Position numbers and translations under genes: made by a program. Below are positions 25,944 to 38,475 of a DNA stretch of 64,000 nt, piece by piece. The notes below the pieces were generated by a model, which was not told the origin of the DNA, made no database searches, and saw nothing but the letters and a program-made list of their open reading frames with translations. Origin of the DNA: Caenorhabditis remanei (taxonomy: Eukaryota; Nematoda; Chromadorea; Rhabditida; Rhabditidae); NCBI RefSeq assembly GCF_010183535.1, contig NC_071331.1, positions 11,594,001-11,658,000 on the forward strand, in the 5' to 3' direction. Within the stretch, counting starts at the first letter, position 1. Each line of letters opens with the position of its first letter.

Positions 25944-26712
25944 TCGAAGGAGTAAGCATCTTTTGTAAATAAAAATACAATGAAACAGAAAAAGTTTCTT
26001 AAACTTTCTTGAAACTCAAAGAAACATAACAAGCATTTATCTCCAAAATTAACTTATTCCCAAACTCCTCCCCCAATAAAAATTCTGATCGAGATCCTTG
26101 GTTGTGTCCTAATTCAAGTCCGCCCAGTCACTCAAATGACGTTATCCCTTCTCTTCCGTTTATGCCCAATCGAATGAGACAGACCGATTCCAAATCACAA
26201 AAATTCAAGTTCACGATCTTTACAAATCTGCACTTGTTCGCTCAATTTCTTGTGGTTTGTGTGTATTGTTCAGAAAAAGAGAGAATTGTAAACAAAAGTG
26301 GGCGGAGTCTGGCCTGATGACGTCTGTCAATAGTTGTATATTTTGAAGGAGGGAGAGAGACTAATTTGGAAGTGAATTCGGGGAATATGTATATATCTGA
26401 AATGGGATTCTGAGAATACGTATGCAAATTGGAAGAAAAAAGGAGTGAGAAAATGTTTTTCGGTGTTTTTGTGACTTGTGACCTACAAAGTTGGGGGTGT
26501 TCAGATGAAATTCGAGAAGCTGGTTTTTATGGACTTTCGGGAGAAAAATCTCGGATTTATAAAGGAAGGATCATTGCTCTCAAAATGTTTCGGATTTATG
26601 TTATGAAATGAGTTCACGGTTTACAGTATACTAATAATTCAAAGACTATAGTTCTGAATGCACTCGTAGTTACTGATATTGCATATTAGATCTGAATAGA
26701 AATTGGTTTCTG

Positions 26713-27048
26713 TCATAGTTGTAAAGGCCCGGCCCGGGCAAATTGGCGCGAAAGTCAAATTTTCAAATTTTTTCAAATTTTTCAAATTTTTTTGATTTTT
26801 TTCGCGAAAAAGTCAAATTTTTCGACTATCAGTCAGAATTAGAAGAAATTCTGAAAAATAGTCAAAAATGGTCACATTTCCGATGAAAAATTGAAAAAAT
26901 TTCGAAAAAAAAATTGGGAAAAAAAGGGTCATTTTTTGAAGCCGGGCCTTCGGGCCGGGCCGGGCCTTGAAAATTTTCTACCGGCCCGGCCCTTCGGGCC
27001 TTGCCGGGCCTTGCCGGGCCGGGCCGGGCCGGGCCTTGACAACTATGA
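26713..27048. mobile_element. GGGCC-family element with TCATAGTTGT termini
   Basis: The two ends are inverted copies: TCATAGTTGTAAAGGCCC on the left and, reversed, TCATAGTTGTCAAGGCCC on the right. Inside are GGCCC and CCTTCGGGCC runs around an A/T-rich centre. No coding capacity, so a 336-bp non-autonomous element. It shares the GGGCC theme with the 3.25 kb element but has different terminal bases, so it may be a separate subfamily. Confidence 0.75.
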
Positions 27049-27160
27049 GTTTCTGTAGATTGCAAGTCATAGAACAACGCCGAAAGGACACCAGTGAAGT
27101 TTCAAATACAGTACTGTTTCAAGAATGAGGGATGTTGTGATAGATATCTAAATGTTCCGA

Positions 27161-27181
27161 TGACTCAATCATTCACTTGTA
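27161..27181 (+). ncRNA. Predicted 21U-RNA (piRNA) locus
   Basis: Core at 27114-27121; CGAT (27158-27161) gives 40 nt. Confidence 0.55.
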
Positions 27182-27334
27182 ACGGAATAAAATCAAACTG
27201 ATGGTAGACTAATTGAATATATGAAGTAATTCTTGAAACTTGATAAACACTATACCATCTTTAAAATTATTCACAAAAATTATACAAAAAGGGAATTGAA
27301 GTGTTACCAAAACAGGTGCATTGAAATCAGTTTT

Positions 27335-27355
27335 CATGGAGAATGTAGCCTTCTA
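27335..27355 (-). ncRNA. Predicted 21U-RNA (piRNA) locus
   Basis: Minus core at 27393-27400; TATT ends at 27355, 38 nt downstream. Confidence 0.65.
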
Positions 27356-28372
27356 ATAGACAAAATAGGGCTTCAGAGTTATACAATGAGTGTGAAACAG
27401 GGAACAGCGAATGAGCAAGATCAAATGTAAATAAATCCAGAATTCCGTTAATAAACTGGAAGAGTGCATAACCAAAATGAAAGCTAGTTGAATCGGAGAA
27501 AAAATTCTGTTGAAAGAGGAACCAATCCAAACACAAAATGTTACAGTAACCAGTACGAAGTTTTAAATTGTAATGCAACTTGAAACATAGAGCATGATGA
27601 CTATACCCGGACACCATACAACCGAAAATCAGGCTCAATAAACATTACGGTTTCCACTATAAGACAACATTTGTTGCGTGCTTTAACTTTACTCCGCTGT
27701 TGAAAATCTTTTTGATTTAAACGATGAACCTCTTCTGAGTTTCACAAAATTCACTTCCTGTCTTCATCTAATTTCCATCTAACACTTCAAAGTTCATTCC
27801 TATTTTTCCGCTACATGACCATGTGTGTCTCTCAGTCTCTCCCCCCATCTTGTCATAAACTGATTCTTGTTCTGAAACATTTTTCACTCTTTCGGTCTCT
27901 CTCTCCGCCTCGTTTTGACGTGTGAGTGTACTATGTACCCCCGAAATAAGCGTAATTCGAATCGAACCACACCACCTTCTGAATATCACTCACACACACA
28001 CAAGTACACATCATCAAAACACACTTTTAAGGAGGGCGAGTGGGGAGAAGAAAAGAGCATAAAAGTCAAAAGGGATTTTCTTGGAAGACGGGGGAACGAA
28101 GAAGGAGAAGAAGAAGAACTAATAAATAAGAGACTGATTGAAATCTAGTGAACGAAAAGGACGCTTTCATTTATCATGTATGCAAGGAAACGACGAATAG
28201 AGGTGTAGTCAATGTAGTCATTGTAGGGATTATAGTCGAGGAGAGAGATGGGACTATCGAAATCTGATAGATCCGGGAAGGCGACCTAGAGGGTGTCAAG
28301 AAAGGAGAACAGTGACAATTAGAGTATCATAAAACAGAAGAAACCGGATTTCGGATGGTGACCAATTTTCAA

Positions 28373-29640
28373 CAATTCAGCTTTATTAGAGGGCAACGTA
28401 CTTTTTGACGTTTTCTATTTGTAAGAGACTACTGGATCGAAATATTCAGATATATTTCCGAACATCTTAAAACATAAACCTAGATTTACAGTTACATGCT
28501 ATCATGAAAGCTTTCAGATGTTTCATTCCAACTAATATTTCATTTGCCAATCGGTTTGAATGCTTTAAAAGAAAACAGAAAAACTGAAATTTCCGAAAAG
28601 TCATTGCTGCTTCTGATACGGGGAAAATGAACAGGCTTCTCAAAATCAGCAGAAAATATTTGAATTTTCCCTATGAAAAGAGTTGCCTAGTCTTTTGATA
28701 CACTTGAAGCCGACGAAGTAATAATCTACAAATATATGAGTTGTTCAATTTCTATTGAAACCGTTTTTGCAATGTTCATTTACTGTAGGTTTGGAAGAGA
28801 TGATAACTTGACGCTGACAGTGAGTTTTAAAATTGAACTATTCCATTCAGACATCTTAAATGATAATTATCCTTGAGATAGATTCTCCACTACTTAAAAT
28901 AAGTAAGAAACTGTAAAAACTGGGATCGGATTCGAAAAATAGAAATAGAGCTAAAATGAGAAAAAGAGCAATTCAATTCAACTTTATTAGAGGGAAACGT
29001 ACTTTTTGAAGTTTTCTATTTTTAAAAGAAAAACAACTACTTCACTGAAATAAAAGACAACAATCAACTAATGAAAATATTCAGATATGTTTCTCAACAA
29101 AACGAAATTTACGGTTACATGCTATCATGAAAGCTCTCAGATTTTTTATTCCAACTAATTTTAAATCTGATAACTACTCTTAAATTTGAATGTTAATTAT
29201 TGAAAAAACAGAAAAACTGCAATATCCAACAAGTCTATCCAGGAATCAGAACAGCTTTTGAGTTTTGCTGACACCTGGATAGTGAATTCGAATTCTCAAT
29301 ATCAGCAGAAAATATTCGAATGTTCCCTATGAAATGAGTTTTCCTAGTTTTTGAAGCATGTCGTGATAACATTTTGAATATCTTGAACCAACCGAAGTAA
29401 TGACCTACAAATTGATGATTTGTTCAATTTCTATTAAAACCGTTATTGCAAAATTTAATAATTTTTGGCTTTGAAGGGAGGATACTAACATGACGCGGAT
29501 AGCGAGTTTTAAAATTGAACTATTCTATTCACGCCGTCTATTCACGCATTATCTTTAAGGCAGTTTCTTGTTGACTTAAAATCGTTATGAGACTGTAAAA
29601 ATTGGATTTGAATTGGAAAAAATGAGAAAATAGAGTAAGA
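28373..29640. repeat. Diverged tandem duplication, unit about 600 bp
   Basis: Copy 1 starts near 28373 and copy 2 near 28974. Both run through the same ordered landmarks: CTTTATTAGAGGG, ACATGCTATCATGAAAGCT, TCAGCAGAAAATATT, TTCAATTTCTATT and AGTTTTAAAATTGAACTATT. The copies differ by many substitutions and small indels, so the duplication is not recent. A near-match piRNA core at 28756-28763 in copy 1 is altered in copy 2. Confidence 0.75.
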
Positions 29641-29656
29641 AAGTTTAGAGAACGCA

Positions 29657-29677
29657 TATTGGTAGGTGCTAGAACGA
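29657..29677 (-). ncRNA. Predicted 21U-RNA (piRNA) locus
   Basis: Minus core at 29716-29723; CGTT ends at 29677, 39 nt downstream. Confidence 0.62.
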
Positions 29678-30244
29678 ACGAGATGAATAAAAGTAAATAT
29701 TGTTTGATTGTGAGATGAAACAGTGAAATTAAAAGTTTTAATTATTGCATGGCTCCTAACTAATTGCCATACCAATCGGCCCCTTTTCAAGAGATGAAAA
29801 ATTATCTTGTTTTGATAGTCACTGAACAACTAAAAGTTTATATGGAAGAGTTTGAAAATCTAAGGTGAAAATGACATCATGAAACGGAAATTCTGTTAAA
29901 CAGAGACAAATATTGGTACTATATAAACTGGAATTCATCCGGAGAAAGTCTGAAATTCTCCTCCCCCTTTCTTCAATTTTCCGAAACAAAAAGAGATTTC
30001 TCTTTGACTACAGACACTGATTGATCCTCAGGCACAAACAACAGATAACACAACGCAATTTTTTCTTGTAGTTTCTGATCATGACTTTTTCGATTTGTGC
30101 CCTTTGAATTCATATCCATTCGACTGAATCCGGAAACCATCGGAACAAGATGTTTCAAAATGATAAGATGAAGAGACTTAGGAAATGGATAATACTTCTT
30201 ATTGTAGCCATTACGTGACAATTGCAAAGTATCAAAAGTTCAAA

Positions 30245-30265
30245 TTAGTCGGATCTATGAAAACA
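30245..30265 (-). ncRNA. Predicted 21U-RNA (piRNA) locus
   Basis: Minus core at 30305-30312; TGGT ends at 30265, 40 nt downstream. Confidence 0.55.
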
Positions 30266-32073
30266 CCAAAAAAATACGTTCGAAGTTGGAGTAAACGGGC
30301 ATTTTGAAACAGAAGAAAGTTAGCGATACCACTTTTGAATGTTGCCGTCTTACATGTAACAAATGTAGTTTGTAGATGGGAACGTTTACACTTTCGGATC
30401 GCACTTCGACGACCAAGAATCACTTTCCATTCTATTTCTAAAATACGATTTTCCTGTTTCGGAATGTTTTTGAAATATGTTTCTCGATATAAATAGAAGA
30501 TATGGATCGAATTTAAGATTCAAAAGAAAACCGAAAAATCATTATAAACTTGGAGAAATGTTGATCTCGTTAGCTTTGTGGTATGTACCACAGCTTTTCG
30601 TCTATTGATAACTTTATTGACATAAATATAAACTTACGATTTTAAATGATTTTAAAATTTGGTTAGTAGCTGTATTGATATCTTGCTAATTGCAGAACAG
30701 TAAACAATGAACCAGGAACAGAAGATTTATGATGATTTCTAGATTTAAGCCAGCCCTCTTCAAATGATTTTCGACGGGTTTACTTCGTCAGCCCACCCAA
30801 TGATCGCCACCCATTCTGATATTTTCTCAAATAGTTTCTTCTTTTGACCACCTCTAGTCGATTGTAGCCAAAGAAAGACAGGATCAAAAGATGAACTGAA
30901 ATAGGAAAAACCTCTTCATTCAAATTGTTCAGAACCGAAACAGCTTGTGATGGGATCTAAGTTTTGAATGCAATCACGTAATCACGGATTTACTACAGGT
31001 CACAATCGGTTGTGTATGTACGGACTCCTTGTAACAGAAAGATTCAAAGCACTGTCCTTCCTTCAAAGCAGAAATTTGCGCCAGGACCCTTACTTGTGTG
31101 TGTATTTGACTATAACTGAATTCGTATGCAACATTTTCTGTGGCAGCAATTGTTGTAAGTTGTTAATATTCCTGAAATTCCCCTCTTGTGTTACCACTGA
31201 ACATAGCAGATCTACCACTGAACCCAACAGATCCAGATGCAACACAGGACTTGATATAAAAAAGCTGAAACTGGAAATTTATGATAAAATTGGTATATGT
31301 ATTTCAGATCAAAACTATCTTTGTCTGCTTTTCTTTTTCCAATATTAGATCAAAGTTCTGAGTTTCATCAGCACATCCGATGAATCTTTCTGATCTCCTC
31401 TCAAATTGTTCCTTTTCTCAATCATCTAGTCGACTGTAGCCAAAGGACAGACAGGAACGGATCACGATCTGATAATTGAAAAGAAGAGAAGAAATGATGA
31501 CAAACAGAAAGAAGGAGGTGAAGATATTGAAAAATTGTAATCGTTCACTACAATACCGACTCGTACACTACAAAATGTGACATGATTTTTCTGGACGGCT
31601 ATCGAAAAATGTCTTCAAAAAACTACTGTTACGACGAAATTTTATGGAATTTGGAGCAGTGTTCGGATTGATTGGATAAGCTTCTACTTATTTTTCAAAG
31701 CCAAGTATAAGAACAATTTCAAATGTTTAAAATATTTTTAAAATGTAATCCTCCAAAACCATCATTTTGGTTCTTCATTCTCAATTTTTTGTTCTGTTCC
31801 GATAGCTTTGTTAATTCAATATTCCGGAATTTTCACTCACTATCAGTCTGCAAACCGCTTCGAACATAGAACACTCAATTCCAGGTAACTAATTGATTAT
31901 GAATTGTGCTCTCAATGATCCCCTGCAATCCAGAATAAACATTCCCATTCTCATATTTCCAAAAAAAAGTTTTGAATTTCCGATTTCTGCAAAAACTGTG
32001 GGGGAAGGAGACATTATGTTTATCAACAATCGTCTCCTTCCGCTATGATCTTTCCCTAAACATTTGAGTGACC

Positions 32074-32080
32074 TATAAAT
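32074..32080 (+). promoter_or_regulatory. TATA-like box of first DOMON gene
   Basis: TATAAAT 30 bp before the start codon at 32110, in the position expected for a short-leader promoter. Confidence 0.5.
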
Positions 32081-32109
32081 TAATAGCATTGATTCATTCG
32101 TTCTCCAAT

Positions 32110-33313
32110 ATGAAAATGTTTCTATTCATCTGTTTTATTCTTTTGTGTTCTACTATTCCATCTGCTTATTCTTCCACTTGTGATGTCAAGAATGAGGAGA
32201 CTACGATGAATTGGCATGTGGAGAATAACCAATTGGAGATTCACTTTGAGCATAATAATCTGACAGAGAATCGATGGACTTCGATTGCATTTGGGAATGG
32301 ACCTGGAATGGTTAATTTTAAATTCAGAATGTTTACCGTTATGAGTTTAGCATAAAATCTAGAATTAGTGCGTTCAGTCAGTGGTTGATTTTTTTTGAAC
32401 TTTCAGAACGGTCTAGAATCCATTATCTTCTCAAGAGGCAATGATAATTCTATCACCACCAACACTGGATTCACTCCAAAGAAGAAGAAAGTTGAAGTGG
32501 ATGACGTGTCATATGTGACTGTGAAGAATGTGGAACTCAACGGAGACAAACTGAAAGTTACAGTAACCCGACCATTGGGACCAGCTGGACCGAGAAATTT
32601 CTCATTGGATCAGTGTGTCAATTGGATTATTGTTCCGGGAGGAAGCGTTAAAGATGGGAAATTTAAGAAGCATCATGGTCGGATTTACTTCATCAAGGTT
32701 AGAAAAAATAAAATTGTGTTTTGATTGTGGCATCGCTACTTCATCGCTACTTTACTTCATTAACTCATCGCTACTTTACTTCATTAACAAACACTATGTG
32801 AAACGGGAGAATTCTTTTTTTCTTTTTGAAAAATGATTTCTCGACTCATTTCTCGACTGGGAGTTACCTGTGAATCATAAACAGCGCCATTTTGCCACTA
32901 TCCTGTTTCAAAACTATTACATTTTTGTCATAGTTTTCTACTCTTGATAGTTTCATCTTGTGCGGGCCAGAAATACTAGAAGCTCTCGCTAAACGATAAA
33001 CCACCGGTATACTGTAGCTCCAATTCTCAAAAAGCTCATAAACATGTTCGTTTCCTCCCCTAACAAGTCCCTCCTCCTCTTATGATCTCTTCCCGCAGGT
33101 TTCTTCTTTCGGCAACTTTTTTCCCAAAACAAATATGTGTTCTCTTGTTTGAGTTTACAACAAAAAAAAAGAGGCTGAGTTGCCAGACTCGTGTTAATTT
33201 GCTCTTGTTTTCTCTCTGACTTGGAAAGGATCGACACGATTTTTCAGAACGTGTGTGCCGCCCAATGCACCAGAGAGAAGAAGTTGAGAGTTATGTCGAA
33301 TCGAATCCAGTGA
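32110..33313 (+). CDS. Secreted DOMON-like protein, tandem copy 1
   Basis: Three exons (32110-32310, 32407-32697, 33248-33313) encode 185 residues. Residues 1-21 are a clear signal peptide (MKMFLFICFILLCSTIPSAY), so the mature protein is probably secreted. The rest is one small beta-rich domain with TCDVKN near its start, WTSIAFGNGPGM at the first exon end and a conserved C-terminal VCAAQC. Exon 1 ends at the same GM residues as in copy 3, and all three copies share splice phase. It resembles the short DOMON-domain proteins of C. elegans (Y73F4A group); DOMON domains elsewhere bind heme or sugar, but no ligand can be assigned here. The long second intron (32698-33247) holds a predicted 21U locus and a 24-bp tandem repeat. 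AATAAA lies at 33363-33368. Confidence 0.85.
32731..32788. repeat. Short tandem repeat, 24-bp unit
   Basis: Two perfect copies (32741-32764, 32765-32788) of a unit starting TCATCGCTAC, preceded by a partial copy. Intronic. Confidence 0.85.
32948..32968 (+). ncRNA. Predicted 21U-RNA (piRNA) locus in DOMON intron
   Basis: Core at 32903-32910; TGAT (32945-32948) gives 38 nt. Sense to the host gene. Confidence 0.65.
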
Positions 33314-33410
33314 TGATTTGATCAGTCCCGTTTTAACCCATTCGAATTCATATGAGAATGTTAATAAACTTTGTGAAATAGAATTTGTTTTCTGAAAACA
33401 CATATTTTAA

Positions 33411-33431
33411 ATCGATGGCGAACAAGTAAAA
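33411..33431 (-). ncRNA. Predicted 21U-RNA (piRNA) locus
   Basis: Minus core at 33472-33479; TAAT ends at 33431, 41 nt downstream, the far end of the observed spacing. Confidence 0.48.
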
Positions 33432-35630
33432 TTAGCCAAACTTTCAGGAAAAACATTATATCCCAACATACTGAAACAGTAAATACTATCATGGAAAACT
33501 CATAGTCAGTGACGAACGGATTTAGAACGTTCAAGGTCGCTAATTTATATTTAAAAGAGTGACATTCGTTTGTTGAAATGAATGGAACCAAGCAATAGCG
33601 TGAGAAAATGAAATATTATTTGATAATGCATAGAAACAGCAAATCAATTATAACATTTTCTAAATGAAAAACCTAAATGTTATTGAAGTATAATAGTGAA
33701 ATAGTACAGAAAAAATCACTAGATTAATACTGAATTTGCACAAAATAATTATGGTGAACAAGTTTTCTAAATTTTTGATGATACGATTCAGAACCACTCC
33801 ATTTAACTTTTCTAGATAGAAAGGCTTTGATTTTATCTCGGTTTCAGTCTCAATTCATCTCATTTGAAAACTGAAATCTATTGATTTATTGTCTAAATAT
33901 GTTGACTTGGAATTTAAGCTAGAGCATTACATTGAGACCATATTCTTCCGATTCAGTGCATGATACATTGGATAACGTATATCACATAAAAACTATTGAT
34001 AGACAAAAAAAGTGACACAGTTTTAGTTTTTGCACAAGTCATGTTTCGGCATCTTTAATTCGATAAAGAGAGTCAGTTGTTCTATCACGTCATTTTATTA
34101 CAATATGCTGAAACGGTGCTAACTATTGTATTTTAAACCGAAGCATGTTCATTGTCCCATCACTATCTTGGAGAATTGTTTTGCTAGTACTCGGTTTGAG
34201 AAGCAGCAAAGTTTGTAAACAAAACACAAAAAAACTAGTCAAGAATTTTGTTTTTGCATGACATCATACGGTGTTGTAAGCTCAATAACCACAGACAAAT
34301 ACAACAGAAATAATGAAAAGATGAGAAGTTCATGAATCCGCTTAAAAAATTCTTCTCCTGAATCGATACAGTAGAATAACCAGACAAAACCATTACTTAC
34401 ATATTTATAGAAAGATCAATAAGAAATCGTAGAATCAGTCGGATAATTTTTTTCTGAAAAACTTAAATTATGGTTGGAACAGTAATAATTTCTGTAATAA
34501 CTCGTTCGAAATTCTATTTATTTCATACGTATAAAATTGCAAAGTTCTTATTTTCAGAGTAAATACTTTGAAGCTATTTCAGATCTACTCACGAATCTGG
34601 TTTGTGAAAGATCTTGGTATATTTGCAGTTTCAGTCTCATAAGTTATTTTTGGGAATTGACTTGTAGGCTGATAGAGAATATGGATCACCTTTGCTGACA
34701 CGGGATTACCGGAATATTTTTTTTATTTACAGTTAGACGTCATAATTTGATTAAAACTCAAAAATCTAAAGAAATGATACTGGAACACGAGATGAAGAGG
34801 GATCGTTGATTTTGATTTTTGCGTTAACCAATATGATGTTCCATCAAATATGATACTTGACAGAACTGAGGAACAGAAAAATAAGGAAAATATCCGTGTT
34901 ATCGAAATTGAATAGGCTTGAATTTCAGAGTTAGTCTTATCATCACAATTGCAAACTCAACTGCATTGGACAGGTTAAATTTCAGTTTCTGTGTGAGATT
35001 ATGTGTTTCTGTAATCGAGTTATCATTTATTAGTCTTCTATATCGTCAGATTTATGAAGTCATCTAGATAACAGTAGTTATAGTTGTAAGTTTATTGAAA
35101 TGCACATTTCGGTTTCTTGATTTCATGAAAATGTAAACTGAGATCTAATAAAGTAATAAACTTAGCTGAAAAATAATTTAGAGTTAAAATAATGAGAATT
35201 GTCAGAGTACGCATTCGATCAACAAAAAGTCCTATGTAGCTTGATCTCTCCCAAAGAATCAAAAAACTATGGCAAACAGAACCCTGACTTCAACTTTGAA
35301 TCTTCAAATCAAAATTTCCATCTAGATGTTCTGATAACAGAACAGAAACGTTTCTGTACTCTTTGACCTAGACACAAAACTGTGTAATTTGTTCATCTAA
35401 TCCCTTTTCACTGCCATTTCGCAATTCCAAACACTTTCCTTTTCTCCTTACTTTCTTTTTTTTCAAAGTAAGTTTACAACCAAAAATATCCGAAGGCAAG
35501 CGCAAGAGTGTAGATACACAAAAACGGGAGCACTTGTCACATTTTTGTTGGACTACAACTCACTTTCGTACCCGCTACATAAACCACGATACGCTCTGGC
35601 AAACAGAAGGTAAAAAGTGAGTTGACCGGG

Positions 35631-35638
35631 TATAAAAG
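35631..35638 (+). promoter_or_regulatory. TATA box of second DOMON gene
   Basis: TATAAAAG 55 bp before the start codon at 35693, a strong match to the TATA consensus. Confidence 0.6.
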
Positions 35639-35692
35639 TGAGGACAAAAGACGCCAGAGGGCACCTTCCATTCGAAACGTCTCGAAACGAAA

Positions 35693-36588
35693 ATGATGAG
35701 TAAAATGGTCGCTTTGCTTTTTGCTCTTTACTTTGCATGTGTTTCCGCTAAGACATGCAAATACGACAGTTCTGGATTCCAATCTCACTGGAGATTTGCG
35801 AATAACTCGATTATGCTTCAATTCATGAATACTGATATTAAGAACAATCACTGGACTGGAATCGGCTTTGGAGATGATAAGGTGAGACATTCTGTTTTTG
35901 TGAATAGTGATTTTCTGGGAATTGTATATGTTCAAGTTTAGCTTTCTAGAATCTGTTGGGATATTGTTGATTCTAAATGATTTAGGGAAAGAAACCTCAC
36001 ACATTAAAAGCCAGTCCTTCCTCATCAAATACATGTTTCTTGAAACAGTACATCTAAAAAAAACTGCAATTTCTAACAAAATTCTCAAAAAAGGTTCTCC
36101 AATGATTACTATGAGAGCTGAATACATTCCAAAGTCTTCTACCTAAACCTCTCCATATTCTTCCAGAACAACCTCGTCGGAGTCTTCTTCATGGTATCCA
36201 ACAACCAAGTCGCCGTCCGTACCGGAGCCACCACTGAGCACGGACCACCAACATTCTCTCAAAACGGAACAAACTCCGCTCCAATCCAGACTCAATCTCT
36301 CCTTTATTTCCCAGAAGATAAGACAATGAGTGCCGTCGTGCAGATTCCAGTTCAATTCCAAGGAAGAAATCTTCAATCCTGCCAGAAGTGGAGGGTAAGC
36401 TTTTGTTTTGCGTATTTACCAAAAAAATTGAAAACGAAAGATAGTAAATTAAATTTGGACTGAATGAAACATGAAATAATTTTATAATATTTCAGTGGAT
36501 CAAATCTGGAAAGATCGAGAACGGACAACTGACCCGAAACGACAAATCTCCAAAGGACAAGAAGGTGTGCCCGATGGAATGCAACTAA
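35693..36588 (+). CDS. Secreted DOMON-like protein, tandem copy 2
   Basis: Three exons (35693-35881, 36167-36394, 36496-36588) encode 169 residues. A signal peptide (MMSKMVALLFALYFACVSA) precedes TCKYDSSGFQSHWRF, then WTGIGFGDD. Exon 2 begins NNLVGVFFMVSNNQVAVRTG and contains YGPPTF-like GPPTF and a Cys-Gln-Lys-Trp (SCQKW) also seen as NCQTW in copy 3. The protein ends VCPMECN. The alignment of CK, CQ-W and C-x3-C with copy 3 suggests two conserved disulfides. A second in-frame ATG two codons on is an alternative start. AATAAA lies at 36683-36688. Intron 1 carries a 21U prediction on the opposite strand. Confidence 0.87.
35983..36003 (-). ncRNA. Predicted 21U-RNA (piRNA) locus in DOMON intron
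   Basis: Minus core at 36041-36048; TAAT ends at 36003, 38 nt downstream. Antisense to the host gene. Confidence 0.65.
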
Positions 36589-38475
36589 ACATTTTTTCTC
36601 CATGAATAATCATTTCGCCATGTAAATAATTGATTCTCCTCTTCTCTTCCCTTTTCTCCGAATCAGAGCGTGAGCTTTGACCAATAAACGGTTCGACTAG
36701 AAAACACAGTGAACGTGAGCATTGTTAACTTTGACTACTGTACATAGTTCCTCCTCTTTCCGAAATCAAATAGAGTGAGAGGTTTGTTATTATTGCCAGC
36801 CGTTGGTTGCGCAAGTATTTTTGAACAAGGAGACACTGTTACAGGTGAAACTCAAAAAATCACAGTTTACAAGATTGACGGATGAGTTGAAACTAGTAAC
36901 TTTTGGTTATGGAAGGGATAATATACGGAAAAGAACACAGTGAGTAAAACAAGAACAGATAGTGAAATGATGAAACATTTCGGAAACAGAAACATCTGTT
37001 CTAGACTCGGGTACAATTGTTGAAATCCGATAAAACAGTTCGGGTGTCCACCGTCTGTGCTTTTGAGAAATCGTTTCCTCAAAATAAAAGTTGGTTGCAC
37101 TAAAACTTTTACTTCGTTGTCTCACAGCTTTCCCAGTGACATTGAACCTGTTTTAATAGCAATAGTCGAATGTTGCTGCTTATTGTTAGGACTGAATTAT
37201 TATTTTCAACTTATGATAAACTTTGGGAAATTTCTGAAATCCGCCGAAAAAATTGTGAAGTTTTCACTGAATATTGCAGAAAAAAAATGCGGAGAATTTT
37301 TCTTTTATGGGGTTATTCACATCCGGAAAAAACTTTTTCTAAAATTTCCGGGTGACATTCATTCTTTTAAAACTTCCATTACGAATCTGATCTCAATAGT
37401 CCTGAAAACGTTGTTCTGAAACATGAAAAAAAAAGTTTATCTAATTACTTAAGAGTTTGTATTTAAGGCTTCCAAAGATTGTTCAACTAAAAACTCTATA
37501 ACGATATAAGACACAATCTCAAAATCGAGCAAACCTATTTAATGAGAATTGCGATTTTGAAGTCCACTAACAGCTGGAAATAAGTTCAAGATAGAGAATG
37601 ACTTATAGCAAAAAACGTGCAATGACATCCGAAGTACTAGTAGTTTAGTAAAAGTTATTAATATTAAAAGTTTCCAGAAACAGAAAAGTTTTCAGCCTAG
37701 ACTAATTTTTTCAAGTGCTTCGTTGCAACTCTTAAAATTTTTATCTGTTAGAAAAGTCTTAAAAACACGATGCACTCAAAAACTATCATTGTTCACGGAT
37801 TCCACAAGAGAATATAGTGGGAAATGCCATAAGTACGGTATTCAATGATGTGTCCGTCAATTATCACATTTTTGTTTTAATGAAGTTTTCTAAGAATCTC
37901 TAAACACTGTAAATTCAAAAAGCTGAGAAAGAAAGTTGCAGCCAGTAGTTTTTAAATGCTGAACATAACAGAAAAGATTATACTGTTTCAGAACATTTTT
38001 TTTTTCATTTTTTGAGATCTGTAAAGATTCGCCCTTAATTCCTTCGAATTCTTCGAATTCTTTGAAAAGTACCCAGACACCTCATCAAGAATCAGTTTTT
38101 TGGTGACATTGTGTACTAAATCATACGTAATGGGGCTATTCCCCCATAACGTGCAAAATTGTTTTCCAGACACACTCATCCCCTCCGTCCCATTCATTCC
38201 GTTGATATAGTCGATGCTCTCTGTGGTTTACCGATTTGAGCAAAATGTGGGCAACAATCAAATATTTGCCACAATTTCTCTCTTCCATCGTCTCCACTTA
38301 TTCCTCTTTTCTTCATCAACTGTTTACCAGTCGTCACCTCAAAAACTTCTGTTTTCCATCCGAAATGATGATTCGACACCCACCTAAATAACTCGAAGAG
38401 TCAATACAGTAGACGGGGTTTAAATGCGGGTTTTCGACGAGTAGAAATTCAAAATTTGAGAGTGAAAAAATAGAA
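36589..38475. other. Intergenic between DOMON copies 2 and 3
   Basis: 3' UTR of copy 2, then no recognisable gene. It holds one unpaired exact core (37983-37990) and near-match minus cores at 36971-36978 and 37417-37424. A TATGGGGTTATTCA word at 37308 matches the end of the 59.36 kb element and may be a solo remnant. Confidence 0.5.
37983..37990 (+). promoter_or_regulatory. piRNA-type promoter core without a spaced start
   Basis: Exact CTGTTTCA, followed by a T-run; no YRNT with a T at 38-41 nt. Confidence 0.35.

Larger units (their letters stand above)
19057..32109. other. 13 kb gene desert within the piRNA-motif field
   Basis: No frame has homology or convincing exon structure; the longest, 21602-22060 plus (152 codons) and 30968-31348 plus (126 codons), have no recognisable domain. 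The stretch contains twelve exact piRNA-type cores, eleven of them with a correctly spaced start, three GGGCC-type element copies, a 600-bp tandem duplication (28373-29640) and a weaker one (about 30765-31480). A segment at 19310-19445 is unusually G-rich but without a definable feature. Confidence 0.6.
33314..35692. other. Intergenic between DOMON copies 1 and 2
   Basis: No gene recognised. It holds an exact minus piRNA-type core at 33472-33479 and near-matches at 33839-33846 and 34626-34633, each with a YRNT at 39-40 nt. The last 70 bp carry the promoter of DOMON copy 2. Confidence 0.55.

Noticed and set aside
30968..31348. 126-codon Cys-containing frame on the plus strand
   Set aside because: No signal peptide or family resemblance; it overlaps a diverged local duplication, and near-match piRNA units lie at its edges.
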